A DNA stretch of 64,000 nt from Pseudolactococcus insecticola (GTDB lineage Bacteria > Bacillota > Bacilli > Lactobacillales > Streptococcaceae): the NCBI RefSeq assembly GCF_011170065.1, contig NZ_BLLH01000006.1:45343-109342 (forward strand), written 5' to 3'. Position 1 is the stretch's first letter; each line of letters starts with the position of its first letter. Positions 29,726-40,837 of the stretch are shown here, piece after piece. Below the pieces are notes generated by a model. The model saw nothing but the letters and a program-made list of their open reading frames with translations. It was not told the origin of the DNA and searched no databases. The translations under genes and the position numbers were made by a program.

Positions 29726-30958
29726 TTATAATCTTTCAATCACAGCCTGCGTAAAGTCAGCTGTCGTTAGTGTCCCGCCTAGGTCCTTCGTTGTCTGAGC
29801 GTCAGATACGGCTGCGGCGAGCGCTGACTCGATAGCTTTGGCAGCGCCATTCCAACCTAGGAATTCGAGCATCATCACACTTGACAAGATCAGGCTTGAT
29901 GGATTGGCAAGGCCTAAACCTGCTATATCTGGCGCAGTGCCGTGTGTTGCTTCAAAAATCGCATGACCTGTTATGAAGTTGATATTGGCGCCTGGCGAGA
30001 TGCCAATGCCACCAACCTGTGCTGCAAGGGCATCAGAGATATAGTCGCCGTTGAGATTGAGTGTGGCGACCACTTGATAGTCTGACGGGTTGAGCAGGAT
30101 TTGCTGTAAAAAATTATCAGCGATAGCGTCGTCTACATAGATCTTTCCGTCAGCTAATGCTTGAACTTTAGCCGTTTTCGCAGCTTCTAGACCTTTATCA
30201 GCTTTGATAGCATTAAAGTCATTGACTGTAAATGTCGGATAGTCTTTCGCAACCTCGTAGCCCCATTTTTTAAAACCACCCTCAGTGAATTTCATGATGT
30301 TGCCTTTATGCACGAGCGTCACACGCTGATTGCCATGCGCAATCGCATGCTCAAAAGCCGCACGTACCAAGCGTTTTGAACCATCAGGTGAAACAGGTTT
30401 GATGCCAATCGCACTGGTTTTGTCAAAGCGAATTTTGTTGATGCCAAAGTCAGATTTTAATATCTCAATCAAACGAGTCGCATCAGCACTCTCACTTTCA
30501 AACTCGATACCAGCGTAGATATCCTCCGTATTTTCACGGAAAATGGTCATGTTGACATTTTCAGGATGCTTGACAGGTGACGCAACCCCTGGGAAATAGG
30601 TCACGGGACGAACATTAGCAAAAAGATCGAACTTCTGACGCAAGGTGACATTTAAACTACGAAAACCACCACCAATTGGCGTCATGAGCGGACCTTTGAT
30701 GGCTATGAGATGCGCCGTCAGAGCTTCAAGCGTCGCTTCAGGCAGATAGTCTCCTGTCTCAGCAAAGGCTGCTTCTCCTGCCAAAAGTTCTTGCCAGATG
30801 ATTTTTTTCTCACCGGCGTAGCTTTTTGCCACAGCCGCATCCACAATCTCAATCATGGCAGGTGTGATGTCAATGCCAACGCCATCACCCTTGATATAAG
30901 GGATTTCAGGGGTGTTTGGGACTGAAAGTTTTCCTGCTACCATGTCTATTTTAGCCAT
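29726..30958 (-). CDS. icd: NADP-dependent isocitrate dehydrogenase
   Basis: A 410-residue enzyme of the short citric-acid branch: isocitrate + NADP to 2-oxoglutarate + CO2 + NADPH, supplying glutamate carbon. Visible signatures: nucleotide-fold [12 protein letters not shown] (24-35), the isocitrate-binding RSLNVTLRQ (100-108, Ser101 corresponds to the phosphorylated serine of E. coli Icd), Arg117, Arg141, the metal-binding NGDYISD (303-309) and the coenzyme site [17 protein letters not shown] (339-355). Length is normal. The ATG overlaps the aconitase stop by eight bases, and it ends the gltA-acn-icd operon. Confidence 0.96.
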   Translation of the reverse strand: MAKIDMVAGKLSVPNTPEIPYIKGDGVGIDITPAMIEIVDAAVAKSYAGEKKIIWQELLAGEAAFAETGDYLPEATLEALTAHLIAIKGPLMTPIGGGFRSLNVTLRQKFDLFANVRPVTYFPGVASPVKHPENVNMTIFRENTEDIYAGIEFESESADATRLIEILKSDFGINKIRFDKTSAIGIKPVSPDGSKRLVRAAFEHAIAHGNQRVTLVHKGNIMKFTEGGFKKWGYEVAKDYPTFTVNDFNAIKADKGLEAAKTAKVQALADGKIYVDDAIADNFLQQILLNPSDYQVVATLNLNGDYISDALAAQVGGIGISPGANINFITGHAIFEATHGTAPDIAGLGLANPSSLILSSVMMLEFLGWNGAAKAIESALAAAVSDAQTTKDLGGTLTTADFTQAVIERL

Positions 30959-33560
30959 TTGTCACCTTTTTTCTAATCACCATTTGCAGAATACCGCCAT
31001 TTTCGTAATACTCTAAATCAGCTTGTGAGTCAAATCTGAGCTTAGTTTGGAATGTCTTCTCATCTGCATGAACGGTGATGTTTTGCCCGATTTCTGGCTT
31101 TTCAGGAAAGTCAAAACTGTAAGTTTCAAAACCTGTCAATCCCAGACTTTCAGCTGATTCACCTGCTAAAAATTGCAAAGGAATCAAGCCCATCATAGCA
31201 AGATTACTCCTGTGAATTCGCTCAAAACTCTCAGCAATCACGACCTTGACACCCAGTAAATTCGTGCCTTTTGCCGCCCAGTCGCGTGATGAGCCCATGC
31301 CATAGTCTTTTCCAGCCAAAACAAGAAGCGGCGTATTTTCGGCTTTATATGCCATAGCTGCATCGTAAATCGGCATCACCGTCTCTTTATATTTGGTCAC
31401 GCCACCTTCGAAGCCAGGCGTCAGCTGATTTTTGATACGGATATTGGCAAAAGTCCCACGCGTCATGACTTTATCATTGCCACGTCGGCTACCGTATGAG
31501 TTGAAATCACGCGGTTCAACGCCTTGACTCGCTAAAAACTCACCTGCTGGTGATTTCATGGCAATGTTTCCTGCAGGGCTGATGTGGTCTGTTGTGACAG
31601 AGTCAGCAAATTTCGCAAGGACACGCATCTTTTCAAGTGGTGCATGGCTGGCATTTTCAGCCAGGCTCATGCCGTCAAAATATGGTGGATTTGCGACATA
31701 AGTTGAGCTGTCGTTCCAGTTATAGGTTTCAGATTTAGAGGATTTGATGTCGTTCCAGGCTTCATTGGCATCAAAAACGTGAGCGTAGTATTCTTTATAG
31801 AGATCACGTGTGACATACTTGTCCACTTCTCTTTTGACCGTGTCATAGTCAGGCAGGATATCTGTGAGGTAGACATCCTTACCGTTTTGATCCGCGCCAA
31901 GTGGCTCTGTTGTCAGATTTTTTTTGACATTGCCCGCAATGGCGTAGGCCACAACAAGCGGGGGACTTGCCAAATAGTTAGCTTTGACAAGCGGATGAAT
32001 GCGACCCTCGAAGTTACGATTACCAGATAAAACGGAGGTCACAAGCAGGTCATCGTCTGTGATTGCCTTTGAAACGGCATCATCAAGCGGACCAGAGTTG
32101 CCGATACATGTCGTACAACCATAGCCGACAACGTCAAATCCGAGCGCCGCAAGTGGCTCAATAAGTCCAGCATTTTCTAAGTAAGCTGTGACAACTTTTG
32201 AACCTGGTGCGAGTGATGTCTTGACCGTTTCAGGTACACTGAGGCCTTTTGCAACGGCATTTTTTGCAAGGAGTCCCGCCATCATCATGACGTAAGGGTT
32301 GCTGGTGTTAGTACATGACGTGATAGCTGCGATTGCGATATCACCGTTTTGGACGAGGGCATTTTTGCTAGCAACTGCATCAGTTGTTGGGATGAGGTCT
32401 TTTGAAAAGGCTGCAAATTCGTCTGACATTTGACCTAGTGCGATTAGGTCTTGAGGGCGTTTGGGGCCTGACAGGTAAGTTTCGATACTTGCCAAATCTA
32501 CTTCGATGACTTTATTGTAGTTCGCTTCAACCTGGCTATTTGCATCGTAAAAAAGATGATTAGCTTTGGCATAGCTTTCTACCAAGTCGACAAGTGCTGC
32601 ATCACGATTGGTATTGGTCAGATAGTTCAAGGTTTCCTTGTCAATCGGGAAATAGCCACAGGTTGCACCATATTCGGGTGCCATATTAGCAACAGTGGCA
32701 CGGTCAGCCAAAGTCAGACTTGACAGACCTTCACCAAAGTACTCGACAAATTTGCCGACAACGTTTTCGTCACGCAGGATTTTCGTCATAGTGAGCGCCA
32801 AATCAGTTGCTGTCGCCATCGGATTTAACTTGCCGACAAAACGCACGCCAATGACTTCAGGCATAGGAAAATAAGACGCTTCACCTAAGATTGCAGCCTC
32901 AGCCTCAATCCCGCCAACACCCCAACCAAGGACGCCTAAGGCATTGATCATGGTCGTGTGGCTATCTGTACCAAAAACTGTATCTGGCAAGATTACACCG
33001 TCTTTGACGGTCACAACATCTGAGAGATATTCGATATTGACCTGGTGGATAATCCCCGTCGCAGGTGGCACAACGCGGAAATTGTCAAAGGACTCCGTCG
33101 CCCACTTGAGAAATTCATAACGCTCACTATTGCGTTCAAACTCACGTTTGGCATTAAATTGTAGCGCCAGCTCAGAACCTGCACAGTCGACCTGAACAGA
33201 GTGGTCAATGACTAGATCAACTGGCACTTCTGGATTGATCAGCCGTGGATTACCTCCTAGGGTTTTGACAGAATCTCGCATGGCAGCCAAGTCCACAACG
33301 GCTGGCACGCCTGTAAAATCTTGTAAAATCACACGACTAGGCTTAAATGGAATCTCACCCTTGTCCAGTGTTTTGCCGTCATAAACCTGAAGCTTTGAAA
33401 GATGTTCTGACGAAAATTTGCTGCCGTCAAAATTGCGCAAAATACCTTCCGTCAGAATGCGAAGCGCATAGGGCAATTTTTCGATATTGTCAACAGCTGA
33501 TGCGACATCAAAATAGGTATAGTCTGTGTTATTGGCAGTCAGGGTCTTTTTATAAGTCAT
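30951..33560 (-). CDS. acnA: Aconitate hydratase
   Basis: An 869-residue monomeric aconitase of the AcnA/IRP type, interconverting citrate and isocitrate through a 4Fe-4S cluster. Cluster ligands are seen in SCTNTSNP (near residue 417) and [13 protein letters not shown] (near 480-490). The substrate-binding [26 protein letters not shown] segment near 200 and the swivel domain ([24 protein letters not shown]) are intact. It overlaps both neighbours by a few bases, so citrate synthase, aconitase and isocitrate dehydrogenase are made together. It is often called citB in lactococci. Confidence 0.96.
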   Translation of the reverse strand: MTYKKTLTANNTDYTYFDVASAVDNIEKLPYALRILTEGILRNFDGSKFSSEHLSKLQVYDGKTLDKGEIPFKPSRVILQDFTGVPAVVDLAAMRDSVKTLGGNPRLINPEVPVDLVIDHSVQVDCAGSELALQFNAKREFERNSERYEFLKWATESFDNFRVVPPATGIIHQVNIEYLSDVVTVKDGVILPDTVFGTDSHTTMINALGVLGWGVGGIEAEAAILGEASYFPMPEVIGVRFVGKLNPMATATDLALTMTKILRDENVVGKFVEYFGEGLSSLTLADRATVANMAPEYGATCGYFPIDKETLNYLTNTNRDAALVDLVESYAKANHLFYDANSQVEANYNKVIEVDLASIETYLSGPKRPQDLIALGQMSDEFAAFSKDLIPTTDAVASKNALVQNGDIAIAAITSCTNTSNPYVMMMAGLLAKNAVAKGLSVPETVKTSLAPGSKVVTAYLENAGLIEPLAALGFDVVGYGCTTCIGNSGPLDDAVSKAITDDDLLVTSVLSGNRNFEGRIHPLVKANYLASPPLVVAYAIAGNVKKNLTTEPLGADQNGKDVYLTDILPDYDTVKREVDKYVTRDLYKEYYAHVFDANEAWNDIKSSKSETYNWNDSSTYVANPPYFDGMSLAENASHAPLEKMRVLAKFADSVTTDHISPAGNIAMKSPAGEFLASQGVEPRDFNSYGSRRGNDKVMTRGTFANIRIKNQLTPGFEGGVTKYKETVMPIYDAAMAYKAENTPLLVLAGKDYGMGSSRDWAAKGTNLLGVKVVIAESFERIHRSNLAMMGLIPLQFLAGESAESLGLTGFETYSFDFPEKPEIGQNITVHADEKTFQTKLRFDSQADLEYYENGGILQMVIRKKVTNG

Positions 33561-34888
33561 TTTCTATCCTCAATCTTCACATATTTTTTGGTAGCGAGCA
33601 CACTTTCGTAGGCTGGGCGGATGATTTTGTTCATGTTGAGCATCTCTTCCATGCGGTGAGCACTCCAGCCGACAATCCGCGCAATGGCAAACAGCGGCGT
33701 ATAAAGCGCTTCAGGCAGACCTAACATCTGATAGACAAAGCCGCTATAAAAGTCAACATTGGCAGAGACACCCTTGTAGATATTGCGTTCTTGGGCAATG
33801 ACTTCAGGCGCCAGACGCTCGATTTTTTTGTAAAACTGATAGTCATCGTGAAGGCCTTTTTCCTCAGCCAATTCTTTAACATAAGACTTGAGTACCTCGG
33901 CACGTGGGTCAGAAACGCTGTAAATGGCGTGCCCCATGCCGTAGATCAACCCTTTTTTATCAAAGGCATCTTTATGCAAAATCTTGCGCAGATAGTCTGA
34001 AATTTCTGCCTCATCTGCATGATTGCTGACATTTTCAGAAATATCATCCAGCATTTGTGATACTTTGATGTTGGCGCCACCGTGTTTTGCACCTTTGAGA
34101 CTGGATAGCGACGCAACGACAGAGGCATAGGTGTCCGTGCCTGAACTCGTCACAACGTGTGTGGTAAACGTTGAGTTATTCCCACCGCCATGCTCCATAT
34201 GGAGAATGAGCGCCAGATCAAGCACCTTTGCCTCAATATCACTGAATTTCTTATCAGGTCGCAAGAGCCGCAAAATATTTTCAGCCGTCGTGAGACTTGG
34301 GTCAGGATAGTGAATATATAGGCTCTCCCCGTTTTCATAGTGGTTGTAGGCATGATAGGCGTAAATCGCTAAAAGCGGAAAGTTTGCAATCAGGCTAAGC
34401 GACTGATTCAAGACATTTTCAAGCGACAGATTGCTCGATTTTGGATCAAGCGTGGCAAGCGACAAGATACTGCGGCTGATTGAGTTCATGATGTCACTTG
34501 ACGTTGATTTTAGGATAATATCACGGACAAAATCTTGTGGCAAGGCACGTTTTTCAGCAAGTTCTTGGGTAAATGTTGCAAGTTCTTCTGCTGTCGGCAG
34601 CTCACCAAACAAGAGCAGATAAGTAATCTCTTCAAAACCAAATCGGTTTTCAGACTTGATATTAGCTGTGATATCTTTGATGTTGAAGGCCCGATATTCG
34701 AGCACACCAGGCATTGGCTCGCCGTTTTCATCAAACGAATGAATGGCTGAAATATTAGTTAGTCCAGCTAATACACCTTTTCCATTAACATCACGCAAGC
34801 CTTTTTTGACGTCGAATTGTTCATAAAACGACAGGGGAATGACTGTATTTTCTTTGATTTTTTCTGTATATTTATTCATTTTGGTCAT
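33557..34888 (-). CDS. gltA: Citrate synthase
   Basis: A 443-residue citrate synthase, first gene of the operon. It joins acetyl-CoA and oxaloacetate. Active-site regions are present: [12 protein letters not shown] (about 232-243, catalytic His), GAKHGGAN (about 266-273) and [15 protein letters not shown] (about 313-327, His and Asp/Arg that bind substrate). The N-terminus is longer than in E. coli but typical of Gram-positive enzymes. It has a clear promoter and a CodY-like box upstream, which fits repression of glutamate-precursor synthesis when amino acids are plentiful. Confidence 0.96.
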   Translation of the reverse strand: MTKMNKYTEKIKENTVIPLSFYEQFDVKKGLRDVNGKGVLAGLTNISAIHSFDENGEPMPGVLEYRAFNIKDITANIKSENRFGFEEITYLLLFGELPTAEELATFTQELAEKRALPQDFVRDIILKSTSSDIMNSISRSILSLATLDPKSSNLSLENVLNQSLSLIANFPLLAIYAYHAYNHYENGESLYIHYPDPSLTTAENILRLLRPDKKFSDIEAKVLDLALILHMEHGGGNNSTFTTHVVTSSGTDTYASVVASLSSLKGAKHGGANIKVSQMLDDISENVSNHADEAEISDYLRKILHKDAFDKKGLIYGMGHAIYSVSDPRAEVLKSYVKELAEEKGLHDDYQFYKKIERLAPEVIAQERNIYKGVSANVDFYSGFVYQMLGLPEALYTPLFAIARIVGWSAHRMEEMLNMNKIIRPAYESVLATKKYVKIEDRK

Positions 34889-34913
34889 AGATGACGGCTC
34901 TTTCTTTCGAGTG

Positions 34914-34928
34914 AATCTTCTGAAAATT
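34914..34928. promoter_or_regulatory. CodY box in the gltA leader
   Basis: AATCTTCTGAAAATT matches the CodY consensus AATTTTCWGAAAATT at 14 of 15 positions. It lies just downstream of the gltA -10, where a bound repressor would block transcription. CodY control of the citrate-glutamate branch is known in Lactococcus. Confidence 0.75.
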
Positions 34929-34941
34929 TCTATTATTACTT

Positions 34942-34970
34942 ATTATATCCCTTTTTCAGGATTATTTCAA
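34942..34970 (-). promoter_or_regulatory. Promoter of gltA-acn-icd
   Basis: TTGAAA (34965-34970), 17 bases, TATAAT (34942-34947) on the minus strand, about 55 bases before the gltA ATG. Confidence 0.85.
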
Positions 34971-35026
34971 GTATTTTCCTAATCTTTTCATAACAATTGG
35001 TATGATTGTTCGTATTTTTATGCGTT

Positions 35027-35051
35027 AAAAAAAGCCATCATTTCTGACGAC
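35027..35051 (-). terminator. Terminator overlapping the whiA stop codon
   Basis: On the minus strand GTCGTCA-GAAA-TGATGGC is followed by seven T. The stem uses the last whiA codons and the TGA, and ends the rapZ-yvcK-whiA transcript before the gltA promoter. Confidence 0.75.
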
Positions 35052-35940
35052 TTTCTGCTGCCAATGCTTTAATTTTTCTCAGGCGATGGTTGACGCCAGA
35101 TTTACCCAGAGGTGGTTCAAGTTTCTGACCAAGCTCAACAATCGTCGCATCTGGATTTGCGATGCGTGCCATGGCAATCTCACGCAGATTCTCAGGGAGC
35201 TTGTCCTGAGTTTGCAGATATCGAATGTCTTCGATAACAGACTGCGCAGCATTGACTGTTTTGTCAATATTTGCCGACTCAAAATTGGTCTGACGGTTGG
35301 CATTATTTCGCATTTCACGGAAGATTTTCACATCCTCAAACTTGAAACGGGCATGATTAGCTCCAATCAAGCTCAGAAAATCAATCATCATCTCCGAGTT
35401 TGCAAGGTAGGTTACAACTTTATTTTTTCGAGCGATAACCTTGCTTGCAATCCCAAAACTGGCAAGCAAACTTTGTAAATCAGCAGCATGTTCTTCATAA
35501 TAGGACGCGATTTCAAGGTGGTATTTCCCATTTTCAGGATTGGTCAGGCTGCCGCTGCTCAAAAAGGCACCACGCAGATAACCAATCCGTAATTTTTCGT
35601 CGAATTTGACAGAATCAGGTACGCCGTGATCAAGCAGCAAACTATCAGCTAGCTCAAATTTGTCTAAAATCTCTGAGACATTGTCTGTGATCATGATTGT
35701 ATAGACACGATTTTTTGATAAGGTTGTCTTCTGATGCGTTTTGATTTCTGACTTAATCTGATAGTGTTCTGACAAAGCACCGTAGATAAAACGCGCTGTT
35801 GTCGCATTTTCAGTGGTAATCGACAGACTCAAACCATTTGAGATGCCAAGTGTCCCATTCATACGCAAAAGCGCAATCATAACCCCGTCAGAAACGTCTA
35901 GCTGAGTCAGCTCTTTTTTGACTTCTGATGAAAAACTCAT
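35038..35940 (-). CDS. whiA: WhiA-family DNA-binding protein
   Basis: A 300-residue protein with an N-terminal segment and two LAGLIDADG-like halves ([20 protein letters not shown] near 125-145 is the degenerate motif) followed by a C-terminal helix-turn-helix ([20 protein letters not shown], then GVNHRLRKI). WhiA is conserved in Gram-positives next to rapZ and yvcK and influences cell division and chromosome segregation. The ATG overlaps the yvcK stop by four bases. Confidence 0.95.
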   Translation of the reverse strand: MSFSSEVKKELTQLDVSDGVMIALLRMNGTLGISNGLSLSITTENATTARFIYGALSEHYQIKSEIKTHQKTTLSKNRVYTIMITDNVSEILDKFELADSLLLDHGVPDSVKFDEKLRIGYLRGAFLSSGSLTNPENGKYHLEIASYYEEHAADLQSLLASFGIASKVIARKNKVVTYLANSEMMIDFLSLIGANHARFKFEDVKIFREMRNNANRQTNFESANIDKTVNAAQSVIEDIRYLQTQDKLPENLREIAMARIANPDATIVELGQKLEPPLGKSGVNHRLRKIKALAAESRQK

Positions 35941-36914
35941 TGTATTCGGATCTCGCTGATGTTCATAATCTCATCTGTGACAGCATCGGCATTGTGAAAA
36001 GCACCGCCATCGATCAACTCTAGGAAATTGGCAGAAATCACGCGCACATCTTGCGCCATAAGACCCGTAAAATCATGCTTGACCTGAACCAAATACTCGT
36101 CAAATTTATTCGTGTTCATATAGGCGTCAGGGACGGTTTCAACATTGACCAAAACGGTATCGATAAAGGGTGTGCCAGCATGCTCGTGAAGCACGCGTAC
36201 ATGATCGGCATCGGTAAAATTCTCCGTCTCACCACGCTGCGTCATGATGTTGCAGACATAGACAACCTGTGCCTGAGTGGCAACCAGCGCCTCGCGAATC
36301 TCAGGAATGACGACATTTGGCAAGATAGACGTAAACAGGCTACCAGGTCCCATGACAATGGTATCTGCCACCATAATCTCGTCAACCACACGCCTTGATG
36401 CCGTAGGTAGCTCGTCATTATAAGTATTGGTCACAAACACGTGATCAATCACGCCCGTATAGTCAGCAATGTGACTCTCGCCCACGACCTCAGCACCATC
36501 TTTAAAAACAGCGTGTAGGGTCAAAGCCGCCTCACTTGATGGCAAAATATGCCCTTGTGCATGAAAAAATTTGGCCAATATCTGGATGGCATTATAAGTC
36601 GAGCCTTGCATCTCAGAAACACCTGCAATGATCAAATTTCCAATCGGGTGTCCGCCAAGCGGGCCGTCATTTTCATTAAAGCGGTACTGAAATATCCGTT
36701 CATAGAGCTTTGGCATGTCACTCATTGCCACCATTACGTTACGCAAATCACCTGGCGGGGCAATGTCAAGTGCACTACGTAACTCGCCAGAGCTTCCGCC
36801 GTCATCAGCCACAGTCACAATCGCCGTCAAATCAACATCTTCTTTTTTTAGCGAATTCAAGATGACTGGAATCCCAGTCCCACCGCCAATTACAACAATT
36901 TTCTTCCTTCTCAT
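35937..36914 (-). CDS. yvcK: YvcK/CofD-like gluconeogenesis factor
   Basis: A 325-residue protein of the CofD-like family: Rossmann [10 protein letters not shown] (10-19), [12 protein letters not shown] (about 36-47), [10 protein letters not shown] and the [11 protein letters not shown] segment near 91-101. Bacillus YvcK binds UDP-sugars and is needed for normal cell-wall growth on gluconeogenic carbon. It sits in the conserved rapZ-yvcK-whiA order and overlaps both neighbours by four bases. Confidence 0.94.
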   Translation of the reverse strand: MRRKKIVVIGGGTGIPVILNSLKKEDVDLTAIVTVADDGGSSGELRSALDIAPPGDLRNVMVAMSDMPKLYERIFQYRFNENDGPLGGHPIGNLIIAGVSEMQGSTYNAIQILAKFFHAQGHILPSSEAALTLHAVFKDGAEVVGESHIADYTGVIDHVFVTNTYNDELPTASRRVVDEIMVADTIVMGPGSLFTSILPNVVIPEIREALVATQAQVVYVCNIMTQRGETENFTDADHVRVLHEHAGTPFIDTVLVNVETVPDAYMNTNKFDEYLVQVKHDFTGLMAQDVRVISANFLELIDGGAFHNADAVTDEIMNISEIRIQ

Positions 36915-37801
36915 GAGCGGTTGACCGTCTCCTTTCGTCTGTCCTTATCCCGATGACTCGTGTTGACCGGCCAGTTTTCAGCCAATTCCTCCGAGATACG
37001 TTTGGCAAATGCGACGCTGCGATGCTGACCACCCGTGCAGCCAATGGCAATGGTCAGAACCGACTTGCCTTCTTTTTCGTAGCCTGGGATAATTGGATTT
37101 AGCATCCGCATCAGATTATCATAAAAGGCGCCAGACTCCGGCGCATCCATCACGTAGTGATAAACAGCGTCATCAAGGCCCGTCAGATTACGAAGCTCAG
37201 GGACATAGTGCGGATTTGGCAAAAATCTGACATCAAAGACTAAGTCTGCATCCAACGGCAGACCATACTTAAACCCAAAGCTCATGACTTCAATCCTAAA
37301 CGGTGCTTTGGTGTTTTCAGTCGCAAATTGTTGGGTGATTTTTGAGCGAAGATTGCGCGGCGTTAGCTCACTTGTATCAATCACGTTCTGTGAAAATGAC
37401 TTGAGCGGGCTCAGTAATTCACGTTCACGGTTAATCCCATCGAGCACACGACCGTCCACTGCAAGCGGATGACTACGTCGTGTTTCTTTGTAGCGGGCAA
37501 CGAGTTCTTCATCGGATGAATCCAAAAACAGCAGTCTAAACTCAACAGCAGGATTGTCAGAAAGATCATTGACAATATCACTTAGCTCGTCAAAAAAGCT
37601 ACGACTTCGCATGTCTACAACCATTGCTACCTTGTCAATGTCGCCCTTATCTGATGTGACTAAGAGACTCACGAACTTTTCGATGAGGTTTGCAGGCATG
37701 TTATCGACCGTGAAATAGCCCATGTCCTCAAAAGACTGAATGGCAACGGTTTTCCCCGCACCACTCATTCCGGTAATAATCACTAGATTAATTTTTTGCA
37801 T
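36911..37801 (-). CDS. rapZ: RapZ-family nucleotide-binding protein (YvcJ)
   Basis: A 296-residue P-loop protein: Walker A GMSGAGKT (11-18), [12 protein letters not shown] near 63-74, and the C-terminal domain with [22 protein letters not shown] and CTGGQHRSV. In E. coli RapZ is an RNase adaptor for small RNAs controlling GlcN6P synthase; the Gram-positive homologue YvcJ hydrolyses GTP and has a less clear role. It is first of the rapZ-yvcK-whiA trio and overlaps the membrane-protein gene by 14 bases. Confidence 0.95.
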   Translation of the reverse strand: MQKINLVIITGMSGAGKTVAIQSFEDMGYFTVDNMPANLIEKFVSLLVTSDKGDIDKVAMVVDMRSRSFFDELSDIVNDLSDNPAVEFRLLFLDSSDEELVARYKETRRSHPLAVDGRVLDGINRERELLSPLKSFSQNVIDTSELTPRNLRSKITQQFATENTKAPFRIEVMSFGFKYGLPLDADLVFDVRFLPNPHYVPELRNLTGLDDAVYHYVMDAPESGAFYDNLMRMLNPIIPGYEKEGKSVLTIAIGCTGGQHRSVAFAKRISEELAENWPVNTSHRDKDRRKETVNRS

Positions 37802-38420
37802 GTGTCAAACTCCTTCTTGTGAAAATGAGTAACCCCCCCCAGAAAATCAGGTAGAGTACGCCGAAAACAATAAAACAAAGCATGAAAAAGCGCTCTGGCA
37901 GGATATTGATGACAGGATCTGTCACAGGATCAAACAGCCAGTCACTATTTCTAAAAAACAGCTCGTGAAAGGCGATGAAAATGGCATCAAACCCGCCAAA
38001 AAGGCTGGTAACACCCACGAGTACTGGCATCAGAACCATGATTTTGAGACCTTGGTAAAACTGGATAAACAGCCGTCTTCTGACGAACATCACAGCAGGC
38101 ACAGCAAGTAAAATGGTCCCGACAATCGCAACTAAAAACAAGTGTTTCACATCTAAAAAATGTTTCAGCCCAGCGCTTGAGCTGATAAAGTCAGGCATGA
38201 CAAGCTTGTTAGACAAGGGATTGAGCAGATAGCGCATCAAAACATCAAAATTATAGACGATTGTGCGACGTGTCAGAAAAGTAATCTCAGAAAGCTTAAA
38301 CACGCTAACTAGGCCCTGAAACATCGGAATTGCAGCGAAAATCGTAACTGTTGTGCCTGCCGCAATTGACCAGAGTATCGTCAGAACAAAATAAACATTA
38401 TCTTTTAGAGGTGTCGTCAT
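37788..38420 (-). CDS. TIGR01906-type integral membrane protein
   Basis: A 210-residue protein with four hydrophobic segments (about 11-35, 94-113, 123-147, 180-203) and a conserved-looking loop ([20 protein letters not shown]). This layout matches the TIGR01906 family, found in streptococci and lactococci just downstream of the NagD-like phosphatase gene, as here. The function is unknown. It is coupled by four bases to that gene. Confidence 0.85.
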   Translation of the reverse strand: MTTPLKDNVYFVLTILWSIAAGTTVTIFAAIPMFQGLVSVFKLSEITFLTRRTIVYNFDVLMRYLLNPLSNKLVMPDFISSSAGLKHFLDVKHLFLVAIVGTILLAVPAVMFVRRRLFIQFYQGLKIMVLMPVLVGVTSLFGGFDAIFIAFHELFFRNSDWLFDPVTDPVINILPERFFMLCFIVFGVLYLIFWGGLLIFTRRSLTHAKN

Positions 38421-39199
38421 TTGTCAGAAAAAGTCCAGTCATCAAGTGAGCTTACGACATGTGTCGGCGCAATCGGTAAATCAGGAACTTCCTCAGACTT
38501 CGTAAAGCCCGTCGTCACAAGTAAGGTATCAATGTCATTATCAATCCCAGCGCGAATATCCGTCAGATAGTTATCTCCAACCATTAGCAAGTCACGACGT
38601 GCCATATTGATATGCTCGACCGCCTTATTCATGATGATGGCGTTTGGCTTTCCGATAAAAATCGGCTTGATTCTTGTTGCCACCTCTAACAGTTTATTGA
38701 TACTGCCTGCACCTGGTAATAATCCCCGTTCTGTTGGAATATTCAGATCCGGATTTGTCCCGATAAACATGGCACCACGTGCAATCGCAAGGGTTGCTAT
38801 CACAAGCTTTTCATATGTAAGATCATTATCAAGTCCAACGACCACATAGGCAGGGTGCTCAGTTTCTCGCTTATACTTGGCGTAAATCGCAGACTTCAAT
38901 CCTGACTCGCCAATCACATAGGCGCTATCACCTTTTGCCATATCAGCCATGTAGTCCAATGTTGCAAGCGTCGCCGTATAAATACTATTTTCAGGCGTTT
39001 CGATGTCAAAGAGTTCCCGCAAGCGCGTCTGCACCTGCGCTGGTGTCTTCGTCGTGTTATTGGTCACAAAGAGATAGGGAAGGCCAGCATCTTGTAATCG
39101 CTTAACAAATCGTGTCCCCGCCTCAATCTTGTTTTCACCCATATAAATCGTGCCATCTAAATCAATCAGATAGCCCTTATAATTTTTTCTATCAGCCAT
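38417..39199 (-). CDS. NagD-like HAD phosphatase (TIGR01457)
   Basis: A 260-residue HAD hydrolase. Catalytic DLDGT (13-17), motif II FVTNNTT (about 44-50), Lys in FIGKPNA (about 177-183) and motif [12 protein letters not shown] (about 201-210) are all present, and the cap region is of the NagD/p-nitrophenylphosphatase type. It probably acts on small sugar- or nucleotide-phosphates. The start overlaps the thioesterase gene by eight bases. Confidence 0.93.
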   Translation of the reverse strand: MADRKNYKGYLIDLDGTIYMGENKIEAGTRFVKRLQDAGLPYLFVTNNTTKTPAQVQTRLRELFDIETPENSIYTATLATLDYMADMAKGDSAYVIGESGLKSAIYAKYKRETEHPAYVVVGLDNDLTYEKLVIATLAIARGAMFIGTNPDLNIPTERGLLPGAGSINKLLEVATRIKPIFIGKPNAIIMNKAVEHINMARRDLLMVGDNYLTDIRAGIDNDIDTLLVTTGFTKSEEVPDLPIAPTHVVSSLDDWTFSDK

Positions 39200-39938
39200 T
39201 TTTCACCTGCCATGTTATCTCAGCTTGCGCATGCAGTTCTTCAGTCGCAATCTCATGTTTGGAAATTGCTTCAAGCACGTCAGATTTGTCCAGAACCGCG
39301 CGCGACGTGACTTTGACGCCGTAAAGCACTTCCTTGATATATTTGAGTGATATCTGTTTTGGCACATGTCCGCTCAAAAAATCAAAGCCAAGCAAATCAA
39401 CCATCCAGTCAAAATACTTGCTGTTATTCACATGACCGTTTTGGTCAATGTCATTAAATCTGACAAAATAATCCCGCTCTAAAATGTCAGACTCAAGCGC
39501 TGTGAACTTGTGACCACGGATGATTTTCGAGATTTTTTCAGACTCATATGGTGCCACTATCTCATCAGCCACATGAACGACCTTACGTGTTTCAAAATCC
39601 AGCAAAACCCAAGTGGAAGTAATCGTAAGTAAAACCTGACCACTTTGATCATAAAAAATAAAGTCACGGTAGCAGAAAAATTTATTATAGGAACGCGCAG
39701 CTGTCTCAATGCTGATTGTTTCATTAAAAATCGGCAGACGGTTGATTGCCACTTCATATTCGACCACAATCCACGTGTAGTTATAATTTTCCTTGAGCCA
39801 GACGTCGCTTCGCTCTAACAACATTGACTGCTCGCCAGATAATTGCAATGCAACATTGAAAATGCTTGGCAACTTCATATTGCCATTAGCATCACTTTCA
39901 TAGTAAGGCACGATATAATCTTTTTTGTAAGTTAGCAT
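39192..39938 (-). CDS. Acyl-ACP thioesterase
   Basis: A 248-residue double hot-dog thioesterase that releases fatty acids from acyl carrier protein. The N-terminal half carries a [12 protein letters not shown] strand and the C-terminal half [17 protein letters not shown] (about 156-172), with the Asn-x-His arrangement typical of the bacterial relatives of plant FatA/FatB. First gene of the six-gene operon running to whiA. Confidence 0.92.
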   Translation of the reverse strand: MLTYKKDYIVPYYESDANGNMKLPSIFNVALQLSGEQSMLLERSDVWLKENYNYTWIVVEYEVAINRLPIFNETISIETAARSYNKFFCYRDFIFYDQSGQVLLTITSTWVLLDFETRKVVHVADEIVAPYESEKISKIIRGHKFTALESDILERDYFVRFNDIDQNGHVNNSKYFDWMVDLLGFDFLSGHVPKQISLKYIKEVLYGVKVTSRAVLDKSDVLEAISKHEIATEELHAQAEITWQVKNG

Positions 39939-39950
39939 ACCTTTATTTTA

Positions 39951-39976
39951 CCAAAAAAAACGCCTGTTGGGGCGCT
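39951..39976 (-). terminator. Terminator after the GH25 gene
   Basis: On the minus strand AGCGCC-CCAACA-GGCGTT plus a run of eight T, starting inside the last codons region of the GH25 gene and ending before the thioesterase gene. Confidence 0.7.
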
Positions 39977-39980
39977 TCCA

Positions 39981-40814
39981 CTATTTTAGCAACTTACCTT
40001 TGTTAAAAATCTTGTTATAATCTGCCACACTCGTCACGCGGTTAAAGTCCAAATCGCCTGAAAAACCGTTGAGACGCCCACGGCTCGTGTATTGGTGGAG
40101 ATCATAGGGAATGGTCGTATCAGGCGATGAATCCCAGTAGCCCGTGTCGCCACCATAATGCGCTAACCAGACACTGTCAAAAGACGTGACCGTCAGATTA
40201 TTTGCCGTTACAAACCAGTCTTGTGTGTAAATCCCGATGTTTTTCGCACCTTTTTTCGCAAGTTCAGCTCGAAACGCCTCAATCCCCTTGTTAAAGTCCT
40301 TTTTCATGGTGACTTCTTCAACATCCAGCCACCAGTAAACAGGCTTATACTTAGCAGCACGCTCATAAAACTTGTCGGCCTCTTTTTTCATTTCAGCCAC
40401 AGAGTTACCATTAACATAGGCGTAAACTGCGACCGGGATATTGCGCTTTTGAAACTCTTTGATATGCGTCGCCATAGCCTTGTCTTTACCGTTCATATAG
40501 GCTGCGTTATTTTTCTTTTTCATGCTAATGCCGTGCTGCACACGGACAATCACACCAGTTATTTGTTGGGAAATCGTATCATAATCCATATCTGATGGCA
40601 ATTGCCAGCCAGAAATATCAATAATCGGTTTTGCAATATCGACGCCAGAAGCAGCTGAAAGCTTGACTTTTGTCACAGGTTCATCTGTTGCTGAAAATGG
40701 GTCAGGCTGAACTTTTGTGAAGCTCAACCCGATGATCAGCGCAGCAAAACAAGCCGACAATACGACTGTCACAACAGTTCCCACGATATTCAGATGTTTG
40801 CGCATAATGTTCAT
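39981..40814 (-). CDS. Membrane-anchored GH25 muramidase-like protein
   Basis: A 277-residue protein with one N-terminal membrane helix (about 11-31) and a glycoside hydrolase family 25 domain (about 60-270). The catalytic acids are visible: Asp66 in IIDISGWQ and the WWLDVEE motif (Asp164, Glu166/167). GH25 enzymes cut the MurNAc-GlcNAc bond. The single helix suggests it stays on the membrane and remodels local peptidoglycan instead of lysing cells. It follows hemW by 23 bases. Confidence 0.88.
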   Translation of the reverse strand: MNIMRKHLNIVGTVVTVVLSACFAALIIGLSFTKVQPDPFSATDEPVTKVKLSAASGVDIAKPIIDISGWQLPSDMDYDTISQQITGVIVRVQHGISMKKKNNAAYMNGKDKAMATHIKEFQKRNIPVAVYAYVNGNSVAEMKKEADKFYERAAKYKPVYWWLDVEEVTMKKDFNKGIEAFRAELAKKGAKNIGIYTQDWFVTANNLTVTSFDSVWLAHYGGDTGYWDSSPDTTIPYDLHQYTSRGRLNGFSGDLDFNRVTSVADYNKIFNKGKLLK

Positions 40815-40837
40815 TATTATAATTATACCAAAAAAAT

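Noticed and set aside
29518..29754. Plus-strand frame of 78 codons between the element and icd
   Set aside because: No ribosome site, overlaps the icd 3' end and its terminator, and codes for a Phe/Ser-rich product expected from AT-rich non-coding DNA.
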